From contig CAWBPD010000002.1 in assembly GCA_963790575.1 (NCBI GenBank), positions 1 through 64,000 on the forward strand: 64,000 nt of DNA, read 5' to 3'. Each line of letters opens with the position of its first letter. The first letter of the stretch is position 1. The translations under genes and the position numbers were made by a program. Below the pieces are notes generated by a model. It saw only the letters and a program-made list of their open reading frames with translations. It was not told the origin of the DNA and did no database searches. This DNA is from CAVTSA01 sp963790575. Its GTDB lineage: Bacteria; Chloroflexota; Dormibacteria; Dormibacterales; Dormibacteraceae. This document shows, piece by piece, positions 16,269 through 25,551 of this stretch.

Positions 16269-16442
16269 GATCGTTTCCGGGTCTCCTGAGCGGCGGCGGG
16301 CGTCGACACGGCGCCGGCCGGCATGGCGCCACGCCTTTCAGGTGTTCGCCAACCGACCGCCAAAGTTGGGCCGCCAGACATCGAGTCGAGGCGGAGCGCA
16401 GGCGCGAATGTCGAGACAGTCTGAAGGGGCGTCGCAACCGGG

Positions 16443-18251
16443 TCAAGTGGCCCTGAACTTCTCTTCCGCGGGGAGCTCCTCCTGACCCTGCCGGAGCGCG
16501 GTCTCCAGGAGGAGCGCGTGGACGAAGGCCTGCGGCAGGTTTCCCCGCAGCTGGCGCTGGGACACGTCGTACTCCTCAGAGAAGAGCCCGGGCGGCCCGC
16601 AAGCGGCGCGCGTCCGCTCGAACCAGCGGGCACCCTGGGTCCGCTCACCCCGCTGCCAGTGCGCCAGGGAGACCATGAATCCGCAGAGGAGGAAGGCACC
16701 CTCGGCCTCACCAAGCGGTCGCTCGTCAGGCCGATAGCGGTAGCAGTACCCCTCCTCGCACAGGTCGTCGAGCACCGCCTGCAGGGTCCGCACGCTGCGC
16801 GGGTCGTCGGCCGGAACCGCCCCTCGGATCTGCGCCATCAGCAGGGAGGCGTCCACCCGTTCGTCGTCATCCGCCCGCTGCCAGCGACCCGAGCTGTGTA
16901 CCCCGCGCAGACCCGCGTCCGCGAGCAGCTGATCAGCCAGCGCTGCCCAGCGGGCCCCCAGCTGACCGGCCCGCTCGCGTTCGCCGATCGCACGCAGGCC
17001 GGCTACGCACGAGAGCCGGCTGTGAGTCCACCGTCGCGGCTGCAGCTCCCAGATGCCGGCGTCCTTGCCCTGCCAGCGCTTTTCGATGGCGCTCACGGCG
17101 GCCTCGACCGCGCGCCAGCCGTCCGCGTCCAGCAGCTCCAGGCGGTCGGCTGCGGTGAAAAGAAGCAGGCACTCACCCAGCGCGTCGAGCTGGAACTGCT
17201 GGTTCACCCAGTTGCCGACGATGTCGGTTCCGCCGGGGTAGCCGGGAAGGCGGAGCGTGGTTTCATCCGGCACGCGCTCCCCGTCGATCGTGTAGGCCGG
17301 CTTCAGGTCCGGTCCGTCCTCGAGGAGCCGTTCCTGGACGAAGCGAACCGCGTCGGTCAGCAGGTCGCAGGGGCCGGCCAGCGCCGCCGCCTGCCCGGCA
17401 TAGCACTGATCGCGAATCCAGACGTAGCGGTAGTCGTAGTTGCGACCCTGCTCGGCGCGCTCGGGCAGTGAGGTGGTGGCCGAGGCGACCATCCCGCCGC
17501 CCAGGCTGGTGAGCCCGGTCAGCACCGCGTAGGCTTGCTCGGCGTCGCGTCGTCCGACGGTGGTTCGCAGGTCAGGGACCACCTCGCGCCACCTCGATTC
17601 GGTGCCGCTCCAGAGCACGCTCGGGTCAGGCAGCGGCTCCTCCGCGCCGCCCTGGGTCAGCGTGAGGACGAAATCGTGGGGCTTTCCGGCTTCCACCGTC
17701 AGCTCAAAACCGAGGAAGTGCCCACCGTCCCCGTTCGACACCAACCTGGCCCGCTCGCCGCCGGTCCAGGTGGCATGGACGCGGTGGCCGAGGTCGATCG
17801 ACCAGCGCCCGTCCTCCTCCTGGTGAAGGGACCGGGGCGCCCGGCGCCCGAAGTCGGATCGCAGGTCCAGCAGCACCTTCATCCTGGCGGCCCCCCGCTG
17901 CGTCTCCAGCCGCCGCAGCACCACGGCGCGACCGGGGCGGGTGGGAAGCGCCAGTGCCTCCCGACACTCCACGACCGTATGCCCGGCGATCCAGCGGCTG
18001 TGCCAGATCAGCGAGCCGCGTTCGTAGTAGCCGCCCCAGGTGAAGCGATCCTCCGGCGTGATCGCGTAGGTGCCGCGGCCGCCGATCAGCGAGGCGAAGA
18101 GGGCCGGGTCGTGCCAGCGCGGAAAGCACATGAACGCGAAATCGCCTTCCGGCCCCACCAGGATGCCCCGCTCACCATCGGCCAGCAGCGCGTACTCGCG
18201 GAGCGCATGGGGCTGCCTCGCGGTCGCCGGTCCAGGCTCGCGGGAGGTCAC
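16443..18251 (-). CDS. Glycoside hydrolase family 15 protein (glucoamylase/trehalase-like)
   Basis: GH15 inverting hydrolase of 602 residues, releasing glucose from alpha-glucans or trehalose. An N-terminal beta-sandwich precedes the (alpha/alpha)6 barrel. Family landmarks are YRYVWIRDQCYAG, GIWELQPRRWTHSRLSC (the Glu is the likely general acid) and LFSEEYDVSQRQLRGNLPQAF (the Glu is the likely base). The true start is GTG 18251, overlapping the SDR stop by 4 bp (GTGA). The much longer open frame upstream to 19544 is only the antisense frame of neighbouring genes. No signal peptide is seen, so it probably acts inside the cell. It is the last gene of an eight-gene minus-strand operon. Confidence 0.88.
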   Translation of the reverse strand: MTSREPGPATARQPHALREYALLADGERGILVGPEGDFAFMCFPRWHDPALFASLIGGRGTYAITPEDRFTWGGYYERGSLIWHSRWIAGHTVVECREALALPTRPGRAVVLRRLETQRGAARMKVLLDLRSDFGRRAPRSLHQEEDGRWSIDLGHRVHATWTGGERARLVSNGDGGHFLGFELTVEAGKPHDFVLTLTQGGAEEPLPDPSVLWSGTESRWREVVPDLRTTVGRRDAEQAYAVLTGLTSLGGGMVASATTSLPERAEQGRNYDYRYVWIRDQCYAGQAAALAGPCDLLTDAVRFVQERLLEDGPDLKPAYTIDGERVPDETTLRLPGYPGGTDIVGNWVNQQFQLDALGECLLLFTAADRLELLDADGWRAVEAAVSAIEKRWQGKDAGIWELQPRRWTHSRLSCVAGLRAIGERERAGQLGARWAALADQLLADAGLRGVHSSGRWQRADDDERVDASLLMAQIRGAVPADDPRSVRTLQAVLDDLCEEGYCYRYRPDERPLGEAEGAFLLCGFMVSLAHWQRGERTQGARWFERTRAACGPPGLFSEEYDVSQRQLRGNLPQAFVHALLLETALRQGQEELPAEEKFRAT

Positions 18252-19267
18252 CTCAGGGAGCCGCGACTGGCCAGCGAGAGGCCGGCGACCGCGAGCAGCG
18301 CGCCGAGAGCGGCGGCCGCGCCCCCGACCAGGCCGCGGTGCTCGGTCGCCCACGCCTGATAGCTGCGGTCCTTGGCCTGATCGTCGAAGATGCCGTGGGT
18401 CGCCGCCCGGTCCGGGACCGGATGGAAGAGGTTGTCGGGCCGATCCGGCGGCACCGGGTGCCCGCTCATCTGCTGGGAGGAGAACCCGGTCTTGGCCAGA
18501 TAGCGGTCGGCCACGGCGGGAGCCAGCTTGTTGGCCAGGATGACCGTCGCCGAGCTGCCGCCGCAGTAGATCTCGCGGCGGTGGTGATGGGCAGCGTAGT
18601 AGACGGTCTCGGCCGGCACCTCCGGCTGAAAGATGGGCGGGACCGGCATCGGGTGCAGCGGCAGCTTGGACCGGCACCAGTTGAACTGGGGGGTGTTGAC
18701 GCCCGGCAGGTGAACCATGGTGATCCAGACGTGGCTCTTCTGGTGCATGAGCTCCGTGCGCACACTGTCGGTGAATCCGCGGATGGCGAACTTGGCGCCG
18801 CAGTAGGCGGCCTGCAGGGGGATGGCACGGTAGGCCAGTGCCGAGCCGACCTGGACCACCGTACCGGTATCGCGGGGCAGCATTCGGTGCAACGCCGACA
18901 TGGTCCCGTAGACGGCGCCCAGGTACGTCACCTCGGTGGCCCGCTTGTACTCCTCGGCCGAGATCTCGGTGAAGGGCGCGAAGATGGTCGACATCGCGTC
19001 GTTGACCCAGACGTCGATCGGGCCCAGCTCGTCCTCCGCCCGCGCCGCGGCGGCCTCCACCTGGCCGGCGTCGGCCACGTCGGTGGGGATCACGATCGCC
19101 TGGCCGCCCAGCGATTCGCACTCTTCTCGGGCACCGTCGAGACCCGGCTGACCGCGCGCCAGCAGTGCCAGCTTGGCGCCCCGCTTGGCAAAGGCGTGCG
19201 CGATCGCGCGACCGACGCCCCCCGAGGCACCGGTGACGACGACGACTTCGCCTGGTTTGTGACTCAT
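18248..19267 (-). CDS. Short-chain dehydrogenase/reductase with C-terminal membrane helix
   Basis: SDR-fold NAD(P)-dependent oxidoreductase, 339 residues. The cofactor motif is TGASGGVG (12-19), with DVWVNDA for the strand-4 motif and YCGAK as the catalytic Tyr-x-x-x-Lys. The protein is ~80 residues longer than classical SDRs. Its tail ends in a hydrophobic helix (GGAAAALGALLAVAGLSLA) that would anchor it in the membrane, a pattern seen in SDRs that sit with GMC/TPP-enzyme operons. It starts at ATG 19267 with AGGAGG just upstream and overlaps the GH15 gene by 4 bp. The substrate is unknown; neighbours suggest sugars or polyols. Confidence 0.85.
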   Translation of the reverse strand: MSHKPGEVVVVTGASGGVGRAIAHAFAKRGAKLALLARGQPGLDGAREECESLGGQAIVIPTDVADAGQVEAAAARAEDELGPIDVWVNDAMSTIFAPFTEISAEEYKRATEVTYLGAVYGTMSALHRMLPRDTGTVVQVGSALAYRAIPLQAAYCGAKFAIRGFTDSVRTELMHQKSHVWITMVHLPGVNTPQFNWCRSKLPLHPMPVPPIFQPEVPAETVYYAAHHHRREIYCGGSSATVILANKLAPAVADRYLAKTGFSSQQMSGHPVPPDRPDNLFHPVPDRAATHGIFDDQAKDRSYQAWATEHRGLVGGAAAALGALLAVAGLSLASRGSLR

Positions 19268-19282
19268 GATTGACGGTCCTCC

Positions 19283-20389
19283 TCAGGCCACACTGTGCCG
19301 CTCCAGCTCGGACGGCTTGAGCTCCAGGCCCAACCCCGGCCGGCTGGGGTCCGGGGTCAGGGCGCCGCCCGCGGGATCGAGCGTGCCGTCGAAGAGCATC
19401 CCTTCGATGCGCGCGTGCGTGTGGAAGTACTCGATATGGGCGATCTCCGGTGCCACGCAGCCCAACTGTGCGTGCACGGAGGGCATGCAGTGTCCCGAGA
19501 ACGGGATCCCGAAGGAATGCGCGAGAGCTGCCGCCTCCAGCCATCCGCTGACCCCGAGGCAGCGGCTGGCGTCGGCCTGCATCACGTCGACGGCCTCGCT
19601 GCGTAGCAGGTCCCGGAAGTACCAGGGGTCGTAGCCGTACTCGCCGGCGGCGACGTCCGGGGCGATTGCGCGCCGGATGCCGGCCAGCTCGGTCAGGTGG
19701 TCCGAGGACACCGGCTCCTCGAAGTAGGAGACGTCGAAGTCCTCGGCGAAGCGGCGGCCGAGGCGGATCGCCCGCTTGGGCGCGTAGGCGCCATTGGCGT
19801 CCACGTACAGCTCCGTCTCTGGCCCGATCGCCTCACGAGCCACCCCAATCCGGTGCAGGTCCAGCTCGGGACGTGATCCCCAGTCGGTGGCGATCTTGAT
19901 CTTGACCCGGGGGATCCCTTGTTGGGCCCAGCTCTCCAACTGGGCCGTCAGCTGCTGATCGGTGTAGGAGGTGAACCCGCCGCTGCCGTAGATCGGGACC
20001 GAGTCGCGGTGCGCGCCCAGCAACCGAAAGAGCGGCAGACCGGCCACGCGAGCACGGAGATCCCACAGCGCGACGTCGATGGCTGAGATCGCGCAGGCCA
20101 CCACGCCCGGGCGGCCCTGGTTGCGGATCTTGCGGAGCATCTGGTCCCAGGCCTTCCCGGGATGGTCGACCGGGATGCCGACCACCAGCTCCTGGAGGCT
20201 GTGCGCCACCGTCGCCGCCGCGGCCGAGCAGTAGGTGTAGCCGACGCCGCGGATTCCCGACCGCGAACGCACCTGGCACAGCACCAGGGTCGTGGAGTCC
20301 CACGCCAGCGTGCCGTCTGCCTCGGGAAGGTCGGTGGGGACCGTGTACGCGCTCACCTCCAGCTGCTCGACCGCGTCCTCGCCACTCAT
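19283..20389 (-). CDS. Enolase-superfamily enzyme (mandelate racemase/muconate lactonizing type)
   Basis: The 368-residue product has the capping domain and TIM barrel of the mandelate racemase/MLE subgroup, which abstracts the alpha-proton of a carboxylate. The catalytic Lys-x-Lys is in VKIKIATD. Metal ligands follow as Asp in YVDANGAY, Glu in FEEPV and Glu in AGEYGYD. DASRCLGVSG and GHCMPSVHAQLG supply the later strands and a possible His. Likely substrates are acid sugars, with a dehydratase or racemase outcome. It overlaps the upstream membrane-protein gene by 4 bp (ATGA) and precedes the SDR by 15 bp, placing it in the sugar-oxidation operon. Confidence 0.85.
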   Translation of the reverse strand: MSGEDAVEQLEVSAYTVPTDLPEADGTLAWDSTTLVLCQVRSRSGIRGVGYTYCSAAAATVAHSLQELVVGIPVDHPGKAWDQMLRKIRNQGRPGVVACAISAIDVALWDLRARVAGLPLFRLLGAHRDSVPIYGSGGFTSYTDQQLTAQLESWAQQGIPRVKIKIATDWGSRPELDLHRIGVAREAIGPETELYVDANGAYAPKRAIRLGRRFAEDFDVSYFEEPVSSDHLTELAGIRRAIAPDVAAGEYGYDPWYFRDLLRSEAVDVMQADASRCLGVSGWLEAAALAHSFGIPFSGHCMPSVHAQLGCVAPEIAHIEYFHTHARIEGMLFDGTLDPAGGALTPDPSRPGLGLELKPSELERHSVA

Positions 20390-20889
20390 CGCTGCACCTC
20401 CTCATTGCTCAGCAGGTGGTAGGCGAGTGCCACCACCAGCCCGTAGACGGCCGTGTTCAGCGCGTCCTGGAGAACCTGCCGGCGGCCCCAGGCGTTCAGT
20501 GCTGGGGTGGCGCGGCTGAGCGGAAGCGCCATCAGCTCAAAGCCGAACACCGCCCCGCCCAGGGCGAGCCCGAGCAGAGGCCAGGCGAGATCGGGCGCGC
20601 GGCGGCGCAGCGCCGGCCGTCCCACCCCGAACAGAACGCCCCAGCCCGGCCCGTAGGCCCAGCGCATCGCGGTTCCCAGCAGCCGCTTCTGCTCGGCCGA
20701 GAAGCGCCGGTGCAGCCAGCTGTGCGCCAGTCTCCCCGCCATCACGCCGGGGTCGAACACCGCCGGCCCGCCGCGGAGGCGATCCTCGACCGTGGTCGCA
20801 ACCATCTCCGCCGCCGTGCCGGCCGTGCCTGCCACCAGCCCCCGCCTCACGCCTCGGACCCACCGGCGGCCGGCCGGCAAACGCCTCAT
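20386..20889 (-). CDS. Small membrane protein of the GMC operon, unknown function
   Basis: The 167-residue protein is unrecognised. It has a basic N-terminus, then GLVAGTAGTAAEMVATTVEDRLRGG, and about three hydrophobic segments (AYGPGWGVLFGVG, WPLLGLALGGAVFGFELMALPL, LNTAVYGLVVALAYHLL). The start is ATG 20889, overlapping the GMC oxidoreductase stop, and the stop overlaps the enolase-family start. Both overlaps are 4 bp, which supports translation. It may be a membrane anchor or a relative of small integral proteins found beside PoxB-like and GMC genes; no catalytic motif is visible. Confidence 0.65.
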   Translation of the reverse strand: MRRLPAGRRWVRGVRRGLVAGTAGTAAEMVATTVEDRLRGGPAVFDPGVMAGRLAHSWLHRRFSAEQKRLLGTAMRWAYGPGWGVLFGVGRPALRRRAPDLAWPLLGLALGGAVFGFELMALPLSRATPALNAWGRRQVLQDALNTAVYGLVVALAYHLLSNEEVQR

Positions 20890-22532
20890 GCGGCGCTGCT
20901 CCGGAGGTGGTCGGCCAGCCGCGAGGCCAGGGCCATGATGGTGAGTGCGGGATTGGCGCTGCCCTGGGTGGGGCAGACGCTGCCGTCGGCGAGGTAGAGG
21001 TTGGGCACCGCCCAGGTCCGCTGGTTTTTGTCGACGACGCTGTGCTCCGGGTCGGTCCCCATGCGCGCGCCCCCGATCAGGTGCGCGTAGCGGTGGATGG
21101 TGAGAACGTCCTGCGCCCCGGCCGCCTTCAGGATGTCGGTGATGACTCCGGTGGAGTAGGCCATGTTGCGGCGGTCGTTCTCCGAAAGCGAGTGGTCGAA
21201 GCGAGCGACCGGCATCCCGTACTGGTCCTTCTCTTCGGCCAGCGTGACCCGGTTGTCGGGGTGGGGAAGCAGCTCGTTGAGCACCCCCACGGTGGCCCAG
21301 TGGTTGTAGTCGCGCATGTACTCGCGCAGGGCCCGACCCCAGTGGCCGTCGGCCAGCACGTGCTCCGACCATCCGATGGGCAGCGGCGAGACGGTCTGGA
21401 TCGAGAAGCCGCGAGCGAACCCGCGCCGCTCGTCGGTCTCGTAGAACTGCTCCGAGGACACCTCCGGTGGGGGCGCTTTGTACATGCGCTGCTCGGTGGG
21501 GAAGCGCCCCGCGGTCTGCGCCGCCCCCTGCACCATTACGTAGCGGCCGACCTGGTCGAACTCGTTGCAGAGTCCGTCGGGGAACCGCCCAGAACGCGAG
21601 TTGAGGAGCAGGCGAGGCGTTTCGATCGAGTAGCAGGCGACCGCCACCACCCGGGCACGCTGCCGCCGCCGCTCACCGGAAGACTCCTGCTGGTAGACGA
21701 CGCCGGTCGCCCGCCCCCGCTCGTCGAGCTCTACCTGCAGCGCCATGCAGCCGGCGCGTACCTCGACGCCATGGGCCAACGCGTCCGGCAGATGGGTCAC
21801 GTAGGGACTGGCCTTGGCGTTGACCTTGCACCCTTGCAGGCAGTACCCGCGATAGATGCAGTGGGGACGGTTGCCAAAGGTGCCGTTCACGATCCCGACC
21901 GGGCCTACCCGCATCTCGATGTCCAGCTTGCGGGCGCCCTGCCAGATCGTCTGCGCTGCCCCGCTCACCGGGTGGGGAGAGAAGGGGTAGGCGTGCGGGT
22001 CGCCCCACGGCCAGTTCTGCCCGGCCACTGGAAGCTCGCGCTCGATCTCTTCATAGTGTGGCCGCAGCTCGCGGTAGGAGATCGGCCAGTCGGCGCCCAC
22101 CCCGTCCTCGCTCTGGATGCGGAAGTCGGAGGGGTGGAAGCGCGGCGTGTAGCCGGCATAGTGAACCATCGACCCGCCTACGCCGCGACCCGAGTTGTTC
22201 TTGCCCATCTCGATCGGATCGCTGCCGCCGATGATCCGTTTCTGCGTCCAGTAGAGCTGGTGGGAGCCGGCTTCGTCGGACACCCAGTCCTCGTCCGGAT
22301 GCCAGAACGGCCCGGCTTCCAGGATCACCACGCGCCAGCCGTGGCGGGCCAGCCGCTGCGCGAGCACCGAACCGCCCGCACCGGCCCCCACGATCAGCAG
22401 GTCGACCTCGTCGTCGTCGCGATAGCGACGCATCGTGCGTTCGCCCGGCAGGTCCCGGCGGTGGACGTCGAGCAGGAAGCGGGAGTCGTTGGCCCGAGGT
22501 CCGCGCGACCCCTTCACAATGCTGAACCTCAT
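20886..22532 (-). CDS. GMC-family FAD oxidoreductase (gluconate 2-dehydrogenase large-subunit-like)
   Basis: FAD-dependent glucose-methanol-choline oxidoreductase of 548 residues, likely oxidising a sugar, polyol or sugar acid and passing electrons to a quinone or cytochrome. The FAD motif VGAGAGGSV is at ~48-56, the second GMC stretch is GRGVGGSMVHYAGYTPRF, and the C-terminal active-site region is HLIGGARMGTDP ... GSANPALTIMALA. CIYRGYCLQGC is cysteine-rich, as in membrane-bound gluconate and sorbitol dehydrogenase subunits. It overlaps by 4 bp with the small-subunit gene upstream and the membrane-protein gene downstream. No Tat signal is obvious at the annotated N-terminus; the small subunit might carry export, or the complex may be cytoplasmic. 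Confidence 0.87.
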   Translation of the reverse strand: MRFSIVKGSRGPRANDSRFLLDVHRRDLPGERTMRRYRDDDEVDLLIVGAGAGGSVLAQRLARHGWRVVILEAGPFWHPDEDWVSDEAGSHQLYWTQKRIIGGSDPIEMGKNNSGRGVGGSMVHYAGYTPRFHPSDFRIQSEDGVGADWPISYRELRPHYEEIERELPVAGQNWPWGDPHAYPFSPHPVSGAAQTIWQGARKLDIEMRVGPVGIVNGTFGNRPHCIYRGYCLQGCKVNAKASPYVTHLPDALAHGVEVRAGCMALQVELDERGRATGVVYQQESSGERRRQRARVVAVACYSIETPRLLLNSRSGRFPDGLCNEFDQVGRYVMVQGAAQTAGRFPTEQRMYKAPPPEVSSEQFYETDERRGFARGFSIQTVSPLPIGWSEHVLADGHWGRALREYMRDYNHWATVGVLNELLPHPDNRVTLAEEKDQYGMPVARFDHSLSENDRRNMAYSTGVITDILKAAGAQDVLTIHRYAHLIGGARMGTDPEHSVVDKNQRTWAVPNLYLADGSVCPTQGSANPALTIMALASRLADHLRSSAA

Positions 22533-23272
22533 GCTCGTTCGCGCTCCACGATCTCGGCCACCTGGACCGGGTCCTCGTCGGTCGCGCCCGGACGCTCGAA
22601 GGGTTCTCGAGTCCCCACCGGACCCAAGCGCATGAAGCCGCGCGGATAGGCGGGGCCGCCGAAGCCGATCTCGTTCCAGGCCCAGGGGTGCGAATAGAAG
22701 GCGCTCAACAGCATCCGCAGGCAGACCGACCAGGCGCGCTTCTGATTGAGCTGCTGCCAGCTGTCACCGGAGAGTTTGCCCTCTGCGAACCGGCCGACCA
22801 GCGCCTCCTGCTCGGACGGCGAGAGCTCCACGAACCGGTGGCCGCGCTCGTCGCGGGAGGATTCGTCCAGGCCGCTCAGCACCAGGTGCCAGGTGTCGCG
22901 GTCGTCGGGCATGTCGGCGTACTGGTAGCCGTCGAGCCGTCCTGCCGCCAGCTTCTCATCCACCATCTCGCCGACCGGCACCCGCGGATCCTCGTCCTGC
23001 GCCAGCACCACGTCGCTGAACGCACGCAGCGTGGGCACCTCCTGAGGGAGGAAGAACTCGAAGGCACGCCCGCCCAGCCGCATCCGGTCCTCGACCACCC
23101 GGTGGGTGGCCGCATCCCAGGTACCCGAGGCGTCGAAGACGTCGAAGTCGGGATAACGCCCGATCATCTGCGGCGTCGTGCCGCGCCGCTGACGCGGAAG
23201 CCAGCGTTTGGACGGCGGCTCCCCCTGGGGTCGCAGGTTGGGCAGATGGTGAGGCTGTGTCAGGTCGGGCAC
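22529..23272 (-). CDS. Gluconate 2-dehydrogenase subunit 3-like protein
   Basis: The 247-residue partner subunit of the GMC dehydrogenase. The block SGDSWQQLNQKRAWSVCLRMLLSAFYSHPWAWNEIGFGGPAYPRGFM (cited in parts) is the recognised subunit 3 signature, and DVVLAQDEDPRVPVGEMVDEKL fits its helical N-terminal part. The start is GTG 23272, two bases from the preceding stop; the end overlaps the large-subunit ATG by 4 bp. Subunit 3 proteins normally help export or stabilise the flavoprotein. No twin-arginine signal is clear here, although KRWLPRQRRGTTP lies near the N-terminus. Confidence 0.83.
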   Translation of the reverse strand: MPDLTQPHHLPNLRPQGEPPSKRWLPRQRRGTTPQMIGRYPDFDVFDASGTWDAATHRVVEDRMRLGGRAFEFFLPQEVPTLRAFSDVVLAQDEDPRVPVGEMVDEKLAAGRLDGYQYADMPDDRDTWHLVLSGLDESSRDERGHRFVELSPSEQEALVGRFAEGKLSGDSWQQLNQKRAWSVCLRMLLSAFYSHPWAWNEIGFGGPAYPRGFMRLGPVGTREPFERPGATDEDPVQVAEIVERERA

Positions 23273-23752
23273 TTACCGGCCCTCCCGGCGCAGCACGGCG
23301 GCGAGCAGGCCCAGCGCTCCCACGATGGTCATCAGGCCGGGGGCGATCACCGGCGGCCCCATGGCGAGGTTGTAGGTGACGGTCGGCTCGCTGAACCCGC
23401 CTGGCCGGCGGCCCACTCCGCGCAAGTGGAGGAAGAGGCCGAGCAGCCCGTTGCCGGTGTAGACCGCGGAGGCCAGGGGAAGCCAGGTCTTGGCCCAGCG
23501 CCGGCTGAAGATGCCCATGACACCGGCCAGAGCCACCGGCGGCGTGACCAGGATCGGACTCCACATCAGCTTGTTGCCGAAGCTCGCGCGGTAGTGCTCA
23601 AGGTAGATCTCCGCGCTCGTGATCACGGCCGCCGCTGCGGTCACCCCGGAGAGTGACCGCTCGAAGTGCCCGGTCTCGACGTTCTCGAAGAGCCGGTCGA
23701 TCAGGTGCTCGGCGCGGCGCCCGCGCCGGCGCCTGCCGCGCACCCGAGCCAT
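23273..23752 (-). CDS. Small membrane protein, unknown function
   Basis: The 159-residue protein has an Arg-rich N-terminus (RVRGRRRRGRRAEHL) followed by about four hydrophobic helices: LSGVTAAAAVITSAEIYL, PILVTPPVALAGVMGIFS, PLASAVYTGNGLLGLFLHL and GLMTIVGALGLLAAVL. It is not assigned to a family here. It lies between the TPP enzyme (1-bp overlap, TGATG) and the GMC subunits, all on one strand, so it is probably a membrane component or organiser of the sugar-oxidation complex. Confidence 0.65.
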   Translation of the reverse strand: MARVRGRRRRGRRAEHLIDRLFENVETGHFERSLSGVTAAAAVITSAEIYLEHYRASFGNKLMWSPILVTPPVALAGVMGIFSRRWAKTWLPLASAVYTGNGLLGLFLHLRGVGRRPGGFSEPTVTYNLAMGPPVIAPGLMTIVGALGLLAAVLRREGR

Positions 23753-25551
23753 CAGCTCCGTCCTCCGGGGCGCAGCTCCTCCACGGTCTCCCGCAGGGCC
23801 TCCACCACGCCGGCCTTGCCCGCGCCCGGCGCCTTGAGGAACGACTTGGTGAACCCGATCGCCTCGTCGAACGAGATGTGCGGCGGCAGCGGCGGCTCCT
23901 CAGGGTCGGTGAACGCGTCGATCACGGCCGGACGGTCGGCGGCAAAGGCGCGCTCGACCGCGTCCTCGATCTCGCTCGCCTTGGTCAGCTTGATGCCCGT
24001 GAGCCCGATCATCTCGGCGAACCGGTGGTAGGGCACGTAGGGAATCTCCTGCGAGGCCTCGAAGCGGGGATCGCCCTCCATCACCCGCTGCTCCCAGGTG
24101 ACCTGATTGAGGTCCTCGTTGTTGAGCACCAGGAACACCAGGCGCGGATCCTTCCAGGTCTTGTAGTACTTGGCGGCCGTGAGCAGCTCCGCCATTCCGC
24201 CCATCTGCATCGCGCCGTCGCCCACCATGGCGACAGCCACCCGGTCCGGATGGGCGAACTTGGCGGCGATCGCGTAGGGGACCCCGGGCAACATGGTGGC
24301 CAGGTTCCCCGAGAGGGATGCCATCATCCCTCGCCTCACCTTGACCTGCCGCGCATACCAGTTGGCCGCCGACCCGGAGTCGCTGGAGAGGATGGCGTTG
24401 TCCGGTAGATGACGCGAGATGGCCGCGAAGACGCCCTGCGGTCGGATCCGACCGTTGCGGTCTTCCGGCCGGCTCCGCTCGTCCATCAGCTGCCACCACT
24501 CGCGCACGCCCTTCTGAACCTTCTCCTCGAAGGAGCGGTCGGACTTGCGCTCCAGCAGCGGCAGCAACTCCTCCAGCGTGGCGCGGGCATCCCCGACCAG
24601 GTTGACCTCCATCGGGTAGCGGAGGCTGACCATGCGCGGGGAGATGTCGACCTGCACGCCACGCGCCTTCCCCACCGGGGGCAGGAAGTTGCTGTAGGGA
24701 AAGCTGGAGCCGACCATCAGCAGCGTGTCGGCCTCCTGCATCAAGTCCCAGCTCGGCTTGCTGCCGAGGAGGCCGATCGGCCCCGTCACGTTGGGGAGGT
24801 CGTCCGGCACCACCGCTTTGCCGAGCAGGGCCTTCGCGATGCCAGCGCCCAGCTTGTCCGACACGGCCAGCACCTGCTCGGTGGCGTCGAGGGCACCGGC
24901 GCCGACCAGCATGGCGACCCGCTGCCCGTCGTTGAGCACCTTGGCCGCCGCGGCCAGGTCGGACGGTTCGGGCACGATGCGGGCGCGAGCGAAGCCGATG
25001 CCGGTATGGATCGCCTTCAGCCCCGGCTGCTGCTCGGGTACCGCGTCCATGTCCTGCACGTCTGCCGGCACGATCACCGCGGTGACCGTGCGCTCGGCTT
25101 GCGCGATGCGGAGCGCCCGGTCCAGGCAGTGGCGGATCGTGGAGGGCTCGTTGGCCTGCTGGACGTAGGCACCGGCCACGTCCTTGTACAGGCTCAGGAG
25201 GTCGACCTCCTGCTGCATGTCGCCGCCCATCGCCTTGACGAAGGTCTGGCCGACGATGGCCAGCACCGGCTGGTGGTCGAGCTTGGCGTCGTAGAGCCCA
25301 TTCAGGAGGTGAATGGCCCCCGGGCCGGACGTGGCCATGCAGACCCCCACTTCGCCGGTGAACTTGGCGTGGCCACATGCCATGAAGGCGGCCTGTTCCT
25401 CGTGACGGACCTGCACGAACCGCAACCGGTCTTGGCGCCGGCGCAGCGCGCCCAGGATGCCGTTGATGCCGTCCCCGGGAAACCCATAGATGGTGCCGAC
25501 ACCCCATTCGATCAGGCGGTCGCAAAGATTGTCAGCAGCAGTGTCGGCCAT
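23752..25551 (-). CDS. Thiamine-pyrophosphate enzyme (pyruvate oxidase/PoxB-like)
   Basis: Acetolactate-synthase-superfamily TPP enzyme of 599 residues, most like pyruvate oxidase or quinone-dependent pyruvate dehydrogenase, which decarboxylate a 2-oxo acid. The catalytic Glu lies in VRHEEQAAFMACGHAKFTG. The TPP motif is GDGAMQMGGMAELLTAAKYY through VLNN, and ATSGPGAIHLLNGLYDAK is conserved. The flavin-domain middle region is present, but whether FAD is used cannot be seen. It is the first gene of an eight-gene operon; the promoter should lie in 25552-25801, shared with a divergent redox gene. Confidence 0.87.
   Translation of the reverse strand: MADTAADNLCDRLIEWGVGTIYGFPGDGINGILGALRRRQDRLRFVQVRHEEQAAFMACGHAKFTGEVGVCMATSGPGAIHLLNGLYDAKLDHQPVLAIVGQTFVKAMGGDMQQEVDLLSLYKDVAGAYVQQANEPSTIRHCLDRALRIAQAERTVTAVIVPADVQDMDAVPEQQPGLKAIHTGIGFARARIVPEPSDLAAAAKVLNDGQRVAMLVGAGALDATEQVLAVSDKLGAGIAKALLGKAVVPDDLPNVTGPIGLLGSKPSWDLMQEADTLLMVGSSFPYSNFLPPVGKARGVQVDISPRMVSLRYPMEVNLVGDARATLEELLPLLERKSDRSFEEKVQKGVREWWQLMDERSRPEDRNGRIRPQGVFAAISRHLPDNAILSSDSGSAANWYARQVKVRRGMMASLSGNLATMLPGVPYAIAAKFAHPDRVAVAMVGDGAMQMGGMAELLTAAKYYKTWKDPRLVFLVLNNEDLNQVTWEQRVMEGDPRFEASQEIPYVPYHRFAEMIGLTGIKLTKASEIEDAVERAFAADRPAVIDAFTDPEEPPLPPHISFDEAIGFTKSFLKAPGAGKAGVVEALRETVEELRPGGRS

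Noticed and set aside
16443..19544. A 1033-codon minus-strand open frame suggesting one giant protein
   Set aside because: Only the part from GTG 18251 matches a family (GH15). Upstream, the frame is antisense or alternate to the SDR and enolase genes, which are clear in their own frames.
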